Shown: positions 1 to 14,649 of the stretch, in pieces
Position numbering within the stretch: the first letter of the stretch is position 1
Layout: each line of letters opens with the position of its first letter
Source of the DNA: Linepithema humile
Lineage: Eukaryota > Arthropoda > Insecta > Hymenoptera > Formicidae
DNA: 64,000 bases
Assembly: GCF_040581485.1 (NCBI RefSeq)
Contig: NC_090134.1
Location: 15,863,501-15,927,500, forward strand
Direction: 5' to 3'
The notes under the pieces: generated by a model
The model's input: the letters and a program-made list of their open reading frames with translations, nothing else
What the model was told of the DNA's origin: nothing
Database searches by the model: none
Translations under genes and position numbers: made by a program

Positions 1-3000
1 CTTCTTTCTGGTCCTATAAAGGGAGAAATATTTCATTTTACATCAAGCGTTCGCTAATAAAATTGTGCGTAAGAGCTAATAAATGTCAAAACGCTTTTAC
101 AATTTTCGAAATTAAACGATGCCATTAAAATTGCACCGTGCTCGGCCACTTATTCGCGCACTTCGTTTTTTTTTTTTCGCTCTGTGAGAAAATGCACTGT
201 ATTTTTTGGTCGCTTTTTTTTTAAGGATGCGGTTCATCGATCGCAACGAGTGTACCGTGAACATCTCGACAAACGGTGACCAGAGTCACGCTCAGGGCTC
301 TCTTTCCGCTGGTCGAAAGCTTTCGCGCGCAGCGTCCTTGTTCCGTGACACTTTGGAAATTAAATTTACGAGAAATAGCGCTTACTTCGTTCCGGACGCA
401 CGCGCCCGGAATCGTAACGAATGAGTTTCGTGCGACCAGTTAACGCTCAGGATGAGGACGCTAAACTATTTTTCGCGTAAGAGATGCTCGGATAAAAGGA
501 CAAGGGCGATTTGCAAGTGCACGCGCGCTCTCTCCCCTCCCGCTACTTCCGGAATCTTGACTTTCAAAGTAATCGTAAAAATAAAATTGAGTCGCGGCCA
601 AAAGCAAAAACGCGGCACTTGAAACGCCAACCGCCGCGCGCGCAAATATTTCACTTTACTTGGAGCTATTAGCCAAGCGAGCAATTAAAGTAATCATGAT
701 AATTACTTTGGCCTTATGTGCGGTAACCTGCGCGCGCGAGTTTCTTGAACTGCGCGCAATTGTTTTCTCCCCGCGCTCGCGATGTATTCGATCATTCGGA
801 ATCCGCCGCGGGAGACTTTAATTGCTCGCGTGCTTTTAATTATGCCGGCCGAACTCATTTAGGAGAATTCCGCTCGGTAATTTCATATCGAAAGATATCC
901 AGATTAGTATCGTGCGCGGGTTCTTTCCGCGCCGTCTATATTAAGCGGGCACGAAATAGCGATCGCGATACCGCGGCAATACTTAGACGCCGTTAAAAGT
1001 TCAACTGCAGGATAACTGCAGGGCTTCGTCAGCAGCGCGGAATTTTATCTCGAAGAAATGTTAATGAAGTTCGGCCGACTTGGCCGAGTTTGGGTAGCGG
1101 CGAGCAATTATCTTGAATCGACTATATCCGGTATAATCACTAAATCCCGCGGAAATCTTCTTTGGTTTCAGCGCTTCCAATTATTATTAAATAAATTTAT
1201 CTACGACTGATCAGTTGATTGATAATGAGAACGCAAACAAATTTTAGTTAAGGGAGAAAAGGAAAGATTTTCTCTCCAATTTTCTCTAATTTTTCGCATA
1301 TGTAGCATAGCAATATGACAAATATGCTCGTACTGTGAAAGGCTAATAACAAGTTCAAATTAAATGACAGAGTTGCAAATTAATTATACTGTATTTAAAC
1401 ATTGGGCGCACGCACATGCACACATATGTATATATATAGAATATTTACTCAAATAGGAATCATGAAATAAACTGTAATGCAATAAACATCAGGACATATA
1501 ATATTTATTATCTCATTTCAAACGCATCATAAACGTTTGTCAGAGTGATATCTCGAAAAAGGAATATAGAAAGTAGCTCAGTTGTTGGTATATTACCGAG
1601 TATTTTGTCACAAAAAGTGCTTCGCTTGTGATATCCGATATTTCCTCTGCGACTCGCGCGTCCTGTTCCAGTTAAAGCGGAAAAAGGGAGATATTAAACT
1701 CGAGGGTTCGCTGGTATTGCTGGAAACGCCACGCCCCTTTGACAATACTCATATTTGTCGGATGACTAAGTAATTTATTCAGTGCAAATAAGCTTGCGAA
1801 ATACTTGTTGAAATGGTGTACAGCGCCCCAGAACTTGCGATGTCAACTTTAATGACGCGTCCTTTAACAAGTATGGAATTAATTTTTCTTTGAAAGCGAA
1901 ACTTATACGGGAGGGACAATCTCTCCCGTGGAACTTTTCGATATTAATTACCTTGATAAAATCTCGAATGAAAATTCTGCAACGGGAACTCTCAGTTTTA
2001 CATAAACAATAAAGCATTGTTGTACGAGCGCAACTTTGGAGAAACTTTATTCCGATCGATCGTAACTAACCGTCGATATCTCATCGTTTTTATTAGCCGA
2101 CATTAAGCTCGGCAAATAGTCCATCGATTGAATTAAGAAAGTTCCTGAGGAAGCTTGTATAAACCGAATTCCATATGTGCCGCGGTCCGTTGCTAATACC
2201 GGCGTTCAATTTTCCGCGATGTGTACACTTATCCGATTTATCCCGAAATCGCATTACACCGACCGTGCCGGATAAAGCAGTCTATGCGCTTTATATGAGC
2301 TTTACAGGATTTAAGTAGGACATTAGTATCGTATCGGAGCGATGTAAGGAAGCTCGCTGGGGAGTAGCCACGAACTCGCGGGAAAACTGCACGAGGATCG
2401 TCCGATGAATATCCAAACGAGATTTCTTCTGGCAGACGAACTCTGTTGCCCGGGGAATACTGCCTCGGGTCAAAAAGATTTTACAGAGTGTTTTATTTTC
2501 TCCAAGAGCGCATGTACGACTGATAAGAGCGGAGGAAAATAAGGAACGCCGGTGAAAACGACGGGAAAAACCTATAGAGAGAGAGAGAGAAATAGGGCGA
2601 GCGCGACAGTCAATGGCTGACATTACTCGGAACATAATCCGGTATCGAGAATATAATCCTGTTTCTTCGCAAATATGATCGCATCATGAGTGCAATTATT
2701 TTCGTTCGTATTTGGTTTTCGGTAAAAAGAAAAGATAACAACTATTGTATCAATCTCGAGTCCCAGAGTTTAACACAATTTTGCGTGAATCACGTGCAAC
2801 TTGATGGATGCTTTTGTTAACCGGAAATATAATTACAAATTATTATTTATATTATCTTTTTATGCATGTTGTTTGAGATGAGTGTAGCAATATCCGCGTT
2901 TCTTATCTCATGTTTTCATCTTGAAACTTCAACGACGCGACAGTAGCGAACGCAGCCGCGCGAAGACGGAATAATGCAGTCACGTTTATGAGCGTGCAAT

Positions 3001-3188
3001 AAAAGAAATTTTATATTTCGGGACGATATAAATAGAAAATAGTCGCGCGGTTGCACCGAGCGATCGATCATATCTTCGAACGGAGCGGAATTCTCCTTCG
3101 TTTATTGACACATTCTATCAAACTAGTTTTAGTATTTCGAAAAAGCTTTATGTTTCCGCAAGCAATCAACTACAGTTCTTTTTTAAAA

Positions 3189-3207
3189 AGAGAGAGAGAG
3201 AGAGAGA
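3189..3207. repeat. Short (GA)n microsatellite
   Basis: 19 bp of AG dinucleotide preceded by a short T/A run. Confidence 0.93.
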
Positions 3208-4066
3208 TCAACTTCCGTCACGACGCCGTAGTTCTACGATAAACAAAAAACTGTATTATGAAATATTAACTTAGCGTAAAAAATTAATTATTATTTAGTG
3301 ATGAATTATTAATCTTAACTTAACTCCGTCTCACGTTGGTGAAGTCGGCCAGTAGTTTTCGCGACAAATAATTGATCCCGAAAGCATCGTACATGTACAT
3401 CGGTTTTGGCAAGCGACGCCGAAATAACCGAGGCATCATAAGAAATTAATTTCCGCGAAACGGCACGGTCAATATGGCGTTATGTCATTAGCGGCTGCAG
3501 CTAGGTGAGAGAGCAAAATGTCGGAGAATTGACTGGACATCGCGCGCGCCCGTGATGCACGACTTCCAGCGTGCCAGCGCTCGAGAGACGTTTCCGCGCC
3601 GTTTTTCATCGTAATCATCGTCACCGATTGCGCGACATGACGTAACGAATGGTGACACGGCGCAGTATAGCGAACGTTATAAAGTCCGGTCGCGCGTCAC
3701 GAGTGACGTACGTGAAAAGCGTGTGTAACGCGTGTCGCAGCTCGACACTGTGTTTGCGTTTATATCCCGACGTGAATCGAAAATATTCAGTGTCTCTAGG
3801 TCCGCGGGACATCAAAGACCCCCCACCCCGCCGTCGACGCGCTCGATGTAATTCGCTTTTCCCGTAACTTTGTTTCCGGAATTCAATATTGATGAACGTG
3901 AGAGAGCTCGCCCTCTCGCACGCCGTTTAGTTTCTCGTTTACGACCCTCCAAGAGTCACCGCTAATTCGATTGTCTTTTTTCCTTCTAATTATCAATACA
4001 CAGTTAAATTCGCGGCTCGGCGTATGCGGTTCTCGCATTCCGCGCGTACTCTGGAACTTTCTTGAC

Positions 4067-4078
4067 GGGGGGGGGGGA
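4067..4078 (+). repeat. Poly-G run
   Basis: Twelve consecutive G on the plus strand, one of several G homopolymers in the window. Confidence 0.95.
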
Positions 4079-6706
4079 ATAATCGAATCGCGGGATGGCA
4101 TCTCGAGCCGGTAATTAAACGACGTCCGGCTTGCTTATGAAGCCGGCCGGCTGCATGATGCATCGCCGCGACGACGATGTCGCGCGAGATTATTGACGTC
4201 GGTGGGAAATCGATAGCCACGTTTTCTGCTCCAAGTGATAGATGAGCATGCTCAGCATCGGATTACGGTATAATCTAGTCGAAGTGTCGAAACTTGATGA
4301 TGATACTGCATTTACTTTATTTATTATTTTCTTCATTGAATTGTCCGAATCACTCATTTTTTATCGTGATATCCCGCAAGAAAAACTGCGCAGCTTTTCG
4401 AGCTTAACGAACCCACGGACTTGACCTCAAAACAGGCGATTACATTTGCGCACAAATGATGCAAAATTATACAAGAAAAATGCGAATAAAGTAGAAAAGA
4501 GTAGAGATTAGGTTAAAAGTTAGATTAAACTTTTGTTTAAAGGTTGAAAGTCAAGTTATGAAACTTTTTATCTTATTTTCTTCTCCTTTATTTATAATAA
4601 TAATAAAAATATCTTTTAAAAATAAGAAAAACGCTCAATCATGCGCTTTTGAAAATGTTTCGAAAAACGCGTGTGACATATATAGTTGTGAGAAAGATAT
4701 TTATACAATATTATTATAAATTATATATTAGTGTGTATACAAGCGCACGTGTGCAAACTCGCATGAATAATCGTGGCGTACGATGCTCTCGGCGGTGACA
4801 TATAGAGATTGCTGTTTAAGCACGAGGCATTAAATTGATGGATGCGCTTAATATCAATACGAAAGTAATTACCGCAGCCTTACGACAAAATTTAGTAATG
4901 AAATATGTAATATTGATGACGGGAATTTATCGCCTGTACGCCGGTCATTTTCGACGACGCGGTAATTATCGCATCCTGCAGAGTGTCCGGCTAAATCCCG
5001 CGGCCATTACTAAAGCCGGTTGAAGTGACAATTGCGTTAATCTTCCGTGCAATGTCGGTGCCACCTATCACGACGGACGTCGTGCTATTTTGCCACTGCG
5101 ATACGCGCCCAAAAACCATTCATCTCTTTTTCCATTATTCCGCTGTTCCTGTCGTGGATATTACATCGCGCATTTCGTCTTCTCGCTGCGGCCAATGGGC
5201 TGCGATTGCCCTCGTATCACTTAATATCACCGTCTGTGATAAATACAAAAAGTCAAGACCTTTCTACCCTCTTGCTTTCTTTTTCGAAATTTTACGCCAC
5301 CACCTTTGTAGCGCGCAAAAGCAAAGGTTCTTTCAAAATATCATTTCTTTTATATTCGAGTTCCACAAGCACACTTAAAGTCACAATATTGTTTACAGTG
5401 ATAAGTTTAGGGTGAATTCTAAATTTAACAACATCATTTTTATACAAAGATTCCTTTAAATATTTACTTCTTTTACATTTGAGTTTTAGGAATTGATATT
5501 CAGAAAAATAAAAGTAGTCCACCTATCTTGGGGCTCGCGTGTCTCAGTTTGAGAAACACTGGCACAGACGACAATTGCGGTATTATCTCGCATCACGCAA
5601 GATCAACAAATACAGGAACACGATGGTGAATAGCGCGCATGGTCACGGCAGCGGGCTCTGCAGCAGCATGGGCGGCGCTAAACCAAGAGTTTTATTTAAA
5701 AGCGAGCGAGGATGGCCGAATGAGCTTCAATCTCGGGGCGCCGTGTAAACACGGCCATAGATTCCTTTTATCTCTCGGCAAAGGGGCTCCTATTTTTCTT
5801 TCTTCCCGTATCGAACGACTTTCCACGATGCGCGCCCTCAGACTTCGTTTACCCTCCGGCCGGATACAGTTCTTTGAGAGGAGCGCCGCGCGGGCGTATC
5901 CGCCGGGTATCCGAAACATTTTCCCAGCCATCCGCGTGATGATCGTAAACATTCGGCGCGATATAGCCGGTACGTCTTCATAAAACAGTGCTCTCGGACC
6001 GCACTCGAGAGATAAAGAGGAACAAAGAGATACGCGATGACAAAGACCGGTGGTTGTTTTTCGCGCGGCACGCCGGGAATGTAAAGACAATATAACCGGG
6101 TGAAAATTAGAATAAATTCATATAAACGCCGCGCCGTTCTAAAGAAATACGCCCGTGCTTCATAGTTTGTAACACAATTCTAAATATCGCTCGATTCAAG
6201 TTTCCCTTGTCTTAATGCGGAATCAGAATCTGAACGGCGATTAACATTAAAGCGTGAAAACTGTTCGGGATTATCAAGCTTTCAGCCCGAAATGCATGTG
6301 GGGCGTGCAAAGTTGAAAGTTGAGTTGCGAAAAATACGCGCTCGCTGAATTCAGAAAACGAATTATCTAATTACTCGTTTTTCGAAGTGAAATTACCGCC
6401 CTTTACCCGTGACAACTTGTTCGGGGAAGGGAATTTTAATCGCGAGTCGCCGGCTTAATGCAGATACTTTGCGTCCGGACGTCTCCGGGCGCTGCTGCAA
6501 GCAGTTTTAAGGACGGGATCTCCCCCGGGAAAGTAAATTAACTAATGGAAATGCAATCCTAGCGATCTCCGGCTGCCGCGCGCATCCTTTTCCGCACTCC
6601 AGGCCAGACGATGCATTTGGTTATCAAGTCTCGTCCGGATTCTCAGTCTCATCCCTGCGTCTAGCGCTCAATGCAGTCTCTAATTTTTCGAAAACGATCC
6701 GCAGAC

Positions 6707-6737
6707 GGGGAGGGGGGGGGGAGAGGGGCGGGGGAGG
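6707..6737 (+). repeat. G-rich run with quadruplex potential
   Basis: G4, G9, G4 and G5 blocks separated by single bases or short spacers, satisfying a four-tract quadruplex pattern on the plus strand. Confidence 0.85.
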
Positions 6738-8061
6738 AGCGTGAATCCCCCGCAGGTTACGCTATTTACGCGCGTCGGAAAAAAGATCTTTCTTCTGAAA
6801 ACTCGTGTCGGCTTTCACACCGACAGGTCTTCTTTCACTCCTCTCTTATGTTACGCGAGGCAGAAATAATGCGACGCATTATCTTATAATATCAAAGAGC
6901 CGTGATTTTTATCAGAAGCGAACGATACTCTATCGATCGGTGTAAAACTGGGTTGAATGCGCGAGCGAGCGGATAAATACAAGAGTGAGAGACGAGAGAG
7001 CGGACGAGAGATATCGCTTGTTTCTCTATTGGAAATCAGCCCAGGTAATCCGTTAAAATGATGCGGGCTAAAATACCGTACATCGACACGATCCGCACGC
7101 AAACGTATTTAGAGACTATATGATGGCAATAATATCCACGAATTATCTATAACCGTATTTGGCTTGATTATTCATATCGCTATGAGATGCGCAGATATTT
7201 TCGCAAAATTTATCTTGCACCGATTGATGTATATTGTTTGAAATATGCACGCGGAAAAAAAAGAGAGATTTTTGCAGCAAAGGCGAAATAATCAGCAAAT
7301 AGCGAATAATTTCTCGCAGCGAAACTGTGACTATTCAGCTGAATGCGGAATGAAAATAAATTTTCTATTATCGCGGAATAACTTGCGTTCTAATAAAATT
7401 ATTTTTCACAAATAAATCAATATTCTTAACAAGCTTTTGTGCTGCTTGCGTAATAATTTGCCATAACAGCATAAAATATCAGTGAGCTGTTCTCTTCGTC
7501 TGAAAAAGATGGTTAAAAAGCGAAAAGAGACAAAAAATTAATGGAGATGACAAGATGATAAGTAATGAAGAATGCCATCAAAGTATGCCTACACACAGAA
7601 AAATAGAAATGTTATTTCAACCTCCACAGATATTGGGGCTAAATTTGTTTATCGCGCTACTTCGTTTGCCGGGTCGTACAGCTAAGAGCACTGAACACGG
7701 CCATACAACAAACTTTAACAATATAACAGAAAATATTTGCGCAATAAGCGTAGTAGATAAATAACAAACAATACATGTAAAACTGAAATGTAAAAAAAGA
7801 AAACACAAAAGGAAATAACGAAGTACAGTTAACAAAAAGCAAATATTACCTAACATATATAATACTAATCGATATTAACATCGGATATGCGAGAAAGAAC
7901 GCGCCCGGAATGTAATACAGGCACTCTTGGTAAATAAAGTGGCTGCAATTAATCGACACGCACTTTGCGCGAAATGGATTCGCACCCGATAATTTATCAC
8001 TCGTCACGGTTATATCGAGCGTAGTTTTGTAACGCCAACCGGGGGGGGAATCGATTTCGAT

Positions 8062-8088
8062 ATCATTGTAGCACCTCGCTACAATGAT
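8062..8088. other. Perfect 11-bp hairpin
   Basis: atcattgtagc, a 5-nt loop acctc, then gctacaatgat. It lies just after a G8 run at 8041-8048. Function unknown. Confidence 0.8.
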
Positions 8089-11000
8089 TAATATTTGACT
8101 GATTAATGCCGGTGAACTCCCGGTGAAATCGCTAACAAAAGCGGGAAGCGCGGCGCTGAACGCTCGGCGAGTCGACACTTGGAAAAATCAACGAGTAAAT
8201 TCGTTGCATGGCGGTATCCAATTTGAGCGATTTAAATAGATTGTGTGCGTGGGAGTACGTGAGTACGTCCGTGTGCACATCTACCCGCGGGAGGACTCGA
8301 TTATGCTTTAATGACTGGCGGAATGGACGGGTGGGCGAATATGGTTCGCCGCAGAATAACATGTAATAATATTTGATGACGGCAGAACGAAATGTCACTG
8401 CATAAATACGAGGTCGTACGGAAACACTTTAGCGTTTACACATTTATGGCTATAAAAATATTCCCGGTAACGAACCGTGCGATTTCGTTTCGTCCACATC
8501 GCGCACCGTTCCGACGCGGCGATTTGTTATCGCTAAACGGATCAGCGTGAAAGCGCAAGTTATCTGCTCTCAATCGAGAAGATCAGTCGGGGGAAAAAAT
8601 CGACCCATCCGCGCCACGGAATAATTTTCGGGAGAATCTTCTTTATCGGAAAGCTGGACGATTCAGAGTGGTTAATAATTAAACGTTTGAAAAAAACTTT
8701 GCGCCCCGAGAAACGTACGAGGTCTTGCGTCGCACGGCAGTTCCGGCGAAATGAGAAAATATCGGGATTCGTTTGACCCCTAATGCGAACTTTCTAAGGT
8801 TAGTTCGTCCAACTTTCAAATTTTCAACATTAAATATCTCGATAAGTAACTCCCAAACTAGGTTTCTATCAAAGTAAACTCCCTTTGAAATTGACTGGAA
8901 ATAAAGTTTCGTTGTAAGTTGTAGTTTAATTCACCGAAAGCTTTTAACTCCATAATTAGGCTGCCGCTTAAATTTTCGTTCGGCGAAAACTTCAAGCTGG
9001 TCGAAAAATACATCTGCATCTCTCGTAGAAAAACAGGCGTTCCTCGCGCACGTGCTCTGCGATCGGCATAATAATTATGGTCACTGCCGTCAGCGTCAGT
9101 CCCGTTATCTAATCGTGCAAATTGGATCGTAGCGCGAAAGGACCAAAGCAAGGGCCATTTTGTGATTCGGGTAATCCGGAATTAACCGATTTCGTTGTGC
9201 GCCGCGCGACTCGATGATAGAGCGCACTGGTGAATGAACGCGGCCGAAATGGGGTAACGGAGTTAGGCGAGCTCCGCCAACCGCAAATAATGTGACGGCA
9301 ATTAATTGAGATAGCGCGAGGCCCGATTACGAGAATAGAGCGGTATACAGGGTGCTCTCGAATCTCTAACCTTAATTTTAATTACCTTGCGATTCGATTA
9401 TATATGTATTACAAAAACTTCAAGTCAAATAGAATTTGTTTCCAAATTTTAATTTAATCTTTAATCATCGAAATGTTTCAAATCAAACAATGATATGCTT
9501 CGCTGGAACAAACGCGTTAAAAAATCCCTCATTGAAATTGAAGCCTGGCATTAACGGACACCTTGTGTGTTTATTGGGCGTCGACGTGGCTATTATGATC
9601 ATTCGAACGGTCGCTGCAACGTGGATGCGACGCGTGTGCGCGATGTTCGTTCCGCACTATTTATGCAAATTCGCGGCCGCCCCTAATTGAGTCCCACCTG
9701 CTGATGAGCAATAAAGAGCCACGTTTTGCGATGCGCGGTTTTGTTTAATTGCGTTAAATGCGACGTGTAGCCGGCCACGCCGGAGTTTATCACACGAGAT
9801 AGACTAATGCGTATCTTTTTCGCGAAAATAACAGGATTCACGCTTGTTGCAGATCTCGTATTAACGGATGCGCCGTCGATTTCCACGGCAATGTCCTAAT
9901 TTCGCAGAAAGTTACATTTCCGTTTACATCGATAAACATACGGCTGCGTATCGAATGGAGATGTAAAAGTGATTCATCTATTGTGCAGATGCGGCCGACC
10001 GCAAATTTTAAATACGATTGCGGCGACGATTTATTGCTCGTTCATTCGCGCGTCCGTAAATGCCGGACGACTCGCCAGAAATTAATGTTGTTGCCCGGTA
10101 ATGGCGTATTACCGAATGCCGATACTGGATAATGGGATAGGTATGTTTATGCAGTCACACGCGCGCATATGCCGCCACATATCGCTTAATTCTCCGATGG
10201 GTTTTAATACAATTTGCTCGTCATTAATATTAGATGCATTGTCTGGCTGAGAATTCCGCAAGTACGTACGCCGCGTCCTTATCGAATTATTAGATATTAA
10301 CAATTTCGAATCGCATTGTTGTAAATTCTCGCGTAAAATTTCGTGTACGATTATTATTATTGTATTCCCTCACTGCGTTAAAGTTTCGTTTGCAAGAAAT
10401 TACAAAGTGAATAGGATATCAGGCGATTAAAGCGCATTATCGACTATGCAAAACCGAAAGATTTTACACGCATAATCGCGTTGCATAATCGCGGGAACGT
10501 CGGTGAGGGAAATGCTTCAATTTCCGCCGCTTGTCGTCACATCAGTCGTCGCGGGAGAAAGCAGTGTCAAGTAACGCCACGGAATCCTTACAACTGCATC
10601 TCCCCGTCGATGTGTAACCTTTATACTTTTCACCATTCTCTTTTGTACGGCTGCAGTTCGCGTCGTTTTTACAATCGTGTACGGAAAATAAATAATCTTT
10701 GTGTAACTATATCAATTTGATCAATGAAAAGTAATATTACATGTAAAATTATAAAAGCATTGTACGTGAAAACTGTAATTGACCCGAAAACAATGGTTTT
10801 TTGAAATCAAAGAAGAAAGAAAACAAGATGTAAGTTTATTAAATAACGGTATAATTTACAAAGAACTGTTTACAAAATTGTTTACAAACGTTTTGATCGG
10901 GCTATCTTCAATAATAATCGAATTAACGTAAAAGTGATTATTGAATATAAGGTTGCAAAAATCACTTAATATCAGTTTGGTTTAATTCGAATTGAAACGT

Positions 11001-11966
11001 TCATAAACGGTTCTTTGTAAATAATACATTGTTATTATACATTGCGTTGGCCCATTTTTTTTCCTTTTTGATATGATAAATTATTTGAGTGTTTTTAATT
11101 CTTTGTTTTTGACGCCGGCGTTAACAACAGCTTTTCACTTGCAAATATGTTAAATTGCAAAAGTTTTGATTATTATATATTAAAATTAATATATGTGCAT
11201 TATTTTATATTTCTTTTCAGTGATTAAAATATATTTTCCCGAATTGGCAAAAATAAATCAGAGCTGCCAAAGCGTATAACGTGATGACGTACATATGTCA
11301 AAAATACTCTTCGTTAGAACGTGGTTAAAATATAAACCGACGGGCCGTCAGCCGGAAGGATCGTTTGAGCTATTCCTAAGGAAAACAAATGCGCCATAAT
11401 GGCGAATCGGCATGTAGGCGTAATGGGAAGACTTTCAAGTGGGTCATTTTAAAAACTATCCTAACATTGAGATCAAAGGCAGCAAAAATATCGAACACAC
11501 AAATAGCTCGACAAAGCAACTACTAGACTAACAATATGCTTATATCATCGTTTCTGCACTTTCAATTTTTTATCAATTTTTATTAAAATCACTTTTGTAA
11601 GAACATAATTGAGCGTAAACTGTTATGACGCTTATTACTCTTTGTGGCATATTTTGGGCACTCTCTGTTTTTAGTTTCTTTATGCACCAAACGAACCGGT
11701 TCCCGGAATAAAAATAAATAATTTCTTTAATTTTTTTTTTCTTTGTCACATGCTGCAGCGAGCGCGCGTGTGTGTATGTATATATTGTTTCGTGGAAATT
11801 CATGAAGTGTTGAGTTTTACATTTTACAATTTAGTTACAAATTACAATTTTTGCGCTTTATTACAATTTTAACACAATAACTAATTCTAGTATTAAACAA
11901 AAAAGAAATTACACAAGGCAAATTAAAACGTCAAATTCATATTATGCCTCAATTTATCCTGCAAGA

Positions 11967-11984
11967 ATATATATATATATATAT
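11967..11984. repeat. (AT)n microsatellite
   Basis: 18 bp of alternating A and T in an AT-rich neighbourhood. Confidence 0.93.
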
Positions 11985-14649
11985 TGCCATCTCTTACCAG
12001 AATTTAAGAACAATTTAAATTTTTTTCACGAACGTCTTGTGATATTTAGAAATATAATTTTTTCTCCAACGACATAAATTGTTTAAAAAATATCTGTTAT
12101 TATTTATCCAACAAGCATCTTGCTAAAATATTTAGATATTTATAAAATTATACAAAATTCCATAAAATGATGCGCCAGTTTCACATACCCGCGATACAGT
12201 TCTTCACGCAGTTTCTCGCCTGCGACATGTCCATGCTCGGGCGTATAAAGCCGTAAAGAAATAGAAATTTACGGACCATTCTGTGTGCGCGACGTGAAGT
12301 ACGTAACACGCGTGTCGTGGCGCATGTACACATATACTTTCAAGGCGATGACAAGGTGAAATAAAAAAGGGAGGGCGAAATATAAAGTTTTTGTACTCGC
12401 AGCTTTTATGATATTCTATCTGCTGTTTATGTTATACGGCCGTTATACAGTCATAATGCAACGTTAAAGGATGACACTTACGCCAACTATTTTCTAAAAA
12501 GCTCGAGAAAATATCGATAGTGGTTTTTTATTCCAACAATTTTATTTCCTTGTACAACTCTTACTCGTCGAAGCATTCGACAATCAGTTGAGTGAACGAC
12601 TTCTGTCTTTTATTGTAAAAAAAATTCGTCCAAAATTCTTCGAAAAATCTCTTTCTCAAATATTTATGGGTAATTGCTGGGTATATCTTACACACTCAGA
12701 TCTTCTCCGATGTTTCGACCAACATTTACCAGCAACGTAAATGGTCACATTCGAAATCCTATTCACCCAAGAGACCGCACCGTATACAACGTATCTCCCG
12801 CCAGTACATCCAATCAGAAAAGGCCGGACCGCGACAGACGCTCGTAATTAAATCCGATTTGAATGCGATCTCGTGAAACTTTCGGAACGTTTGTCCGCTT
12901 CAGGCGAGCGCCGTTCTCTCCCTGCATCTTTCCCGATCACTTCCTAATTCACCGTAAATTGCAAATCGAACAACACGCTTCCGCTCACGGCAACAATTGG
13001 GATGTCTCTTTTTTTTTTGCAAAATACGTTTTATCGCAGTCCTAAATCGTTTTGCGTTTGCATTTAAGAGAAGTCCGTCGCGCTATATTTTATACAGTCT
13101 GTCGCGGCTACTTTTGCTAAGAAAAAAAAAGCGGTAAAAAAAGAAAGAAATTCACGAGTAAATTGTTCTTCGGGGATTTTTTCAGGATTAATGAGTCTCT
13201 GTATATTTTAACCGACTTAAAATACGTTAATCCGGTTCAACGGTTTGTTTAAAACACGAGCCACGATCAAGAGCAATTTCAGTGGCGCGCAAGTCTGAAA
13301 TTCGCAAGACATTCAACATCGAAAATCGAGAGTCTAATAAAGATAGCGTGATACCTAGCAGTTGCGGTCAAACGAGGAAGCGGCGTCAGCCGACTGTTCG
13401 ACCGCGTCGGTCGCTAGCCAATCATCTTGCTAAACAGGACTAACTTCTGTGAGTTATTATGCAGTCTCCCCTAATTTCCATCCTAGCGCCACCTTTTTGC
13501 CGCCGGGCTTGAACTTAGAGAGGAAATGTTAACTATTCAGAACCGGAAACTCATTTTTTTATTTGGACGAAGTCATCGCGATGATTATGATGCCGCGCGC
13601 AGAGAGAAAATTATTACATTAAAGCTGGAAGTCTCGCATTTTTTGGTTTTTCTCATCAGTAAATCCTGAAACATTTCATGTATCGAGTGTATCTTCTCTT
13701 ACTTCAATATATTTTGTGGTTATACGTTTATCTTGCAAGATTATTCTGTTTAAAAGGAAATAATATTCAGTCTTATAATCTTCGTACTTCTCTACAATGT
13801 TGTGGAAGGATTTATAATTGAATGCGCGATTAGAAGAGAACGATGTTATTACAAACTGAAAACTAAAGCTGTTCTAACAATGCAGCAATCGCTATTGTCA
13901 CTGCGCGAAGTAACGTAGTGCAATATGCTTCTTATGCACGAGTTGTCACTCGGAAAGTTTCACGAAAATTGAACGAAATTACTTCGAAATGTTAGGCCGG
14001 GGCGTTAGACTTTCTCTCTCATCCTCACTTTGCGAACATATTGCGTACATATTGCGAAGTGGTGCAGAATAGCAGAATACGGAATGCTTAAGCTTGTGAA
14101 TCTTTTGTAAGATTACGTGGAAAAGGCTATCGATCGTTTATTATTGCTAACGCAAAATATAGATTTGCATTTCTGAAAGTAATTCTCTATATATATTTAT
14201 AGATTGCGTGGAAACACGCGCGATTAAATTGCAAATTCGAAGATACGTATGTTATGAGACACGCGCTGCCAAAACCGACTGTATTCGACTGTTTTCTATT
14301 CAAAAGCAGAAAACGATCTTGCGCTTAAATGTATCTGGTCGAGGGCAACGTAGCGTAGAATCGCCAGTAACGACATCGGTGTACAATTATGACGTGCAAT
14401 CCGTGAGTTTATCGAGTTTCAAAGTGCACGAGCGAATTAACCGCATGAATTGGTCCGGCTGGCGGGGACCCCCAAACTTGGTTGCTTCATGGAGAAACTC
14501 CGATAACTCATGATCGGGTCATTGCCAGTAATACACAATTGCATCTGCCGATCCATAACGCACGACGAGAAAGTGATACCGATTTTACGCGCGAGCCGCC
14601 CGTTCAATCTTCGGTTCGTCGTGAATTTCAGTTCGACTTTTGAACTCAA

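Noticed and set aside
6075..6095. gggaatgtaaagacaatata resembles the start of miR-1
   Set aside because: Only about ten bases agree and no hairpin arm is seen beside it.
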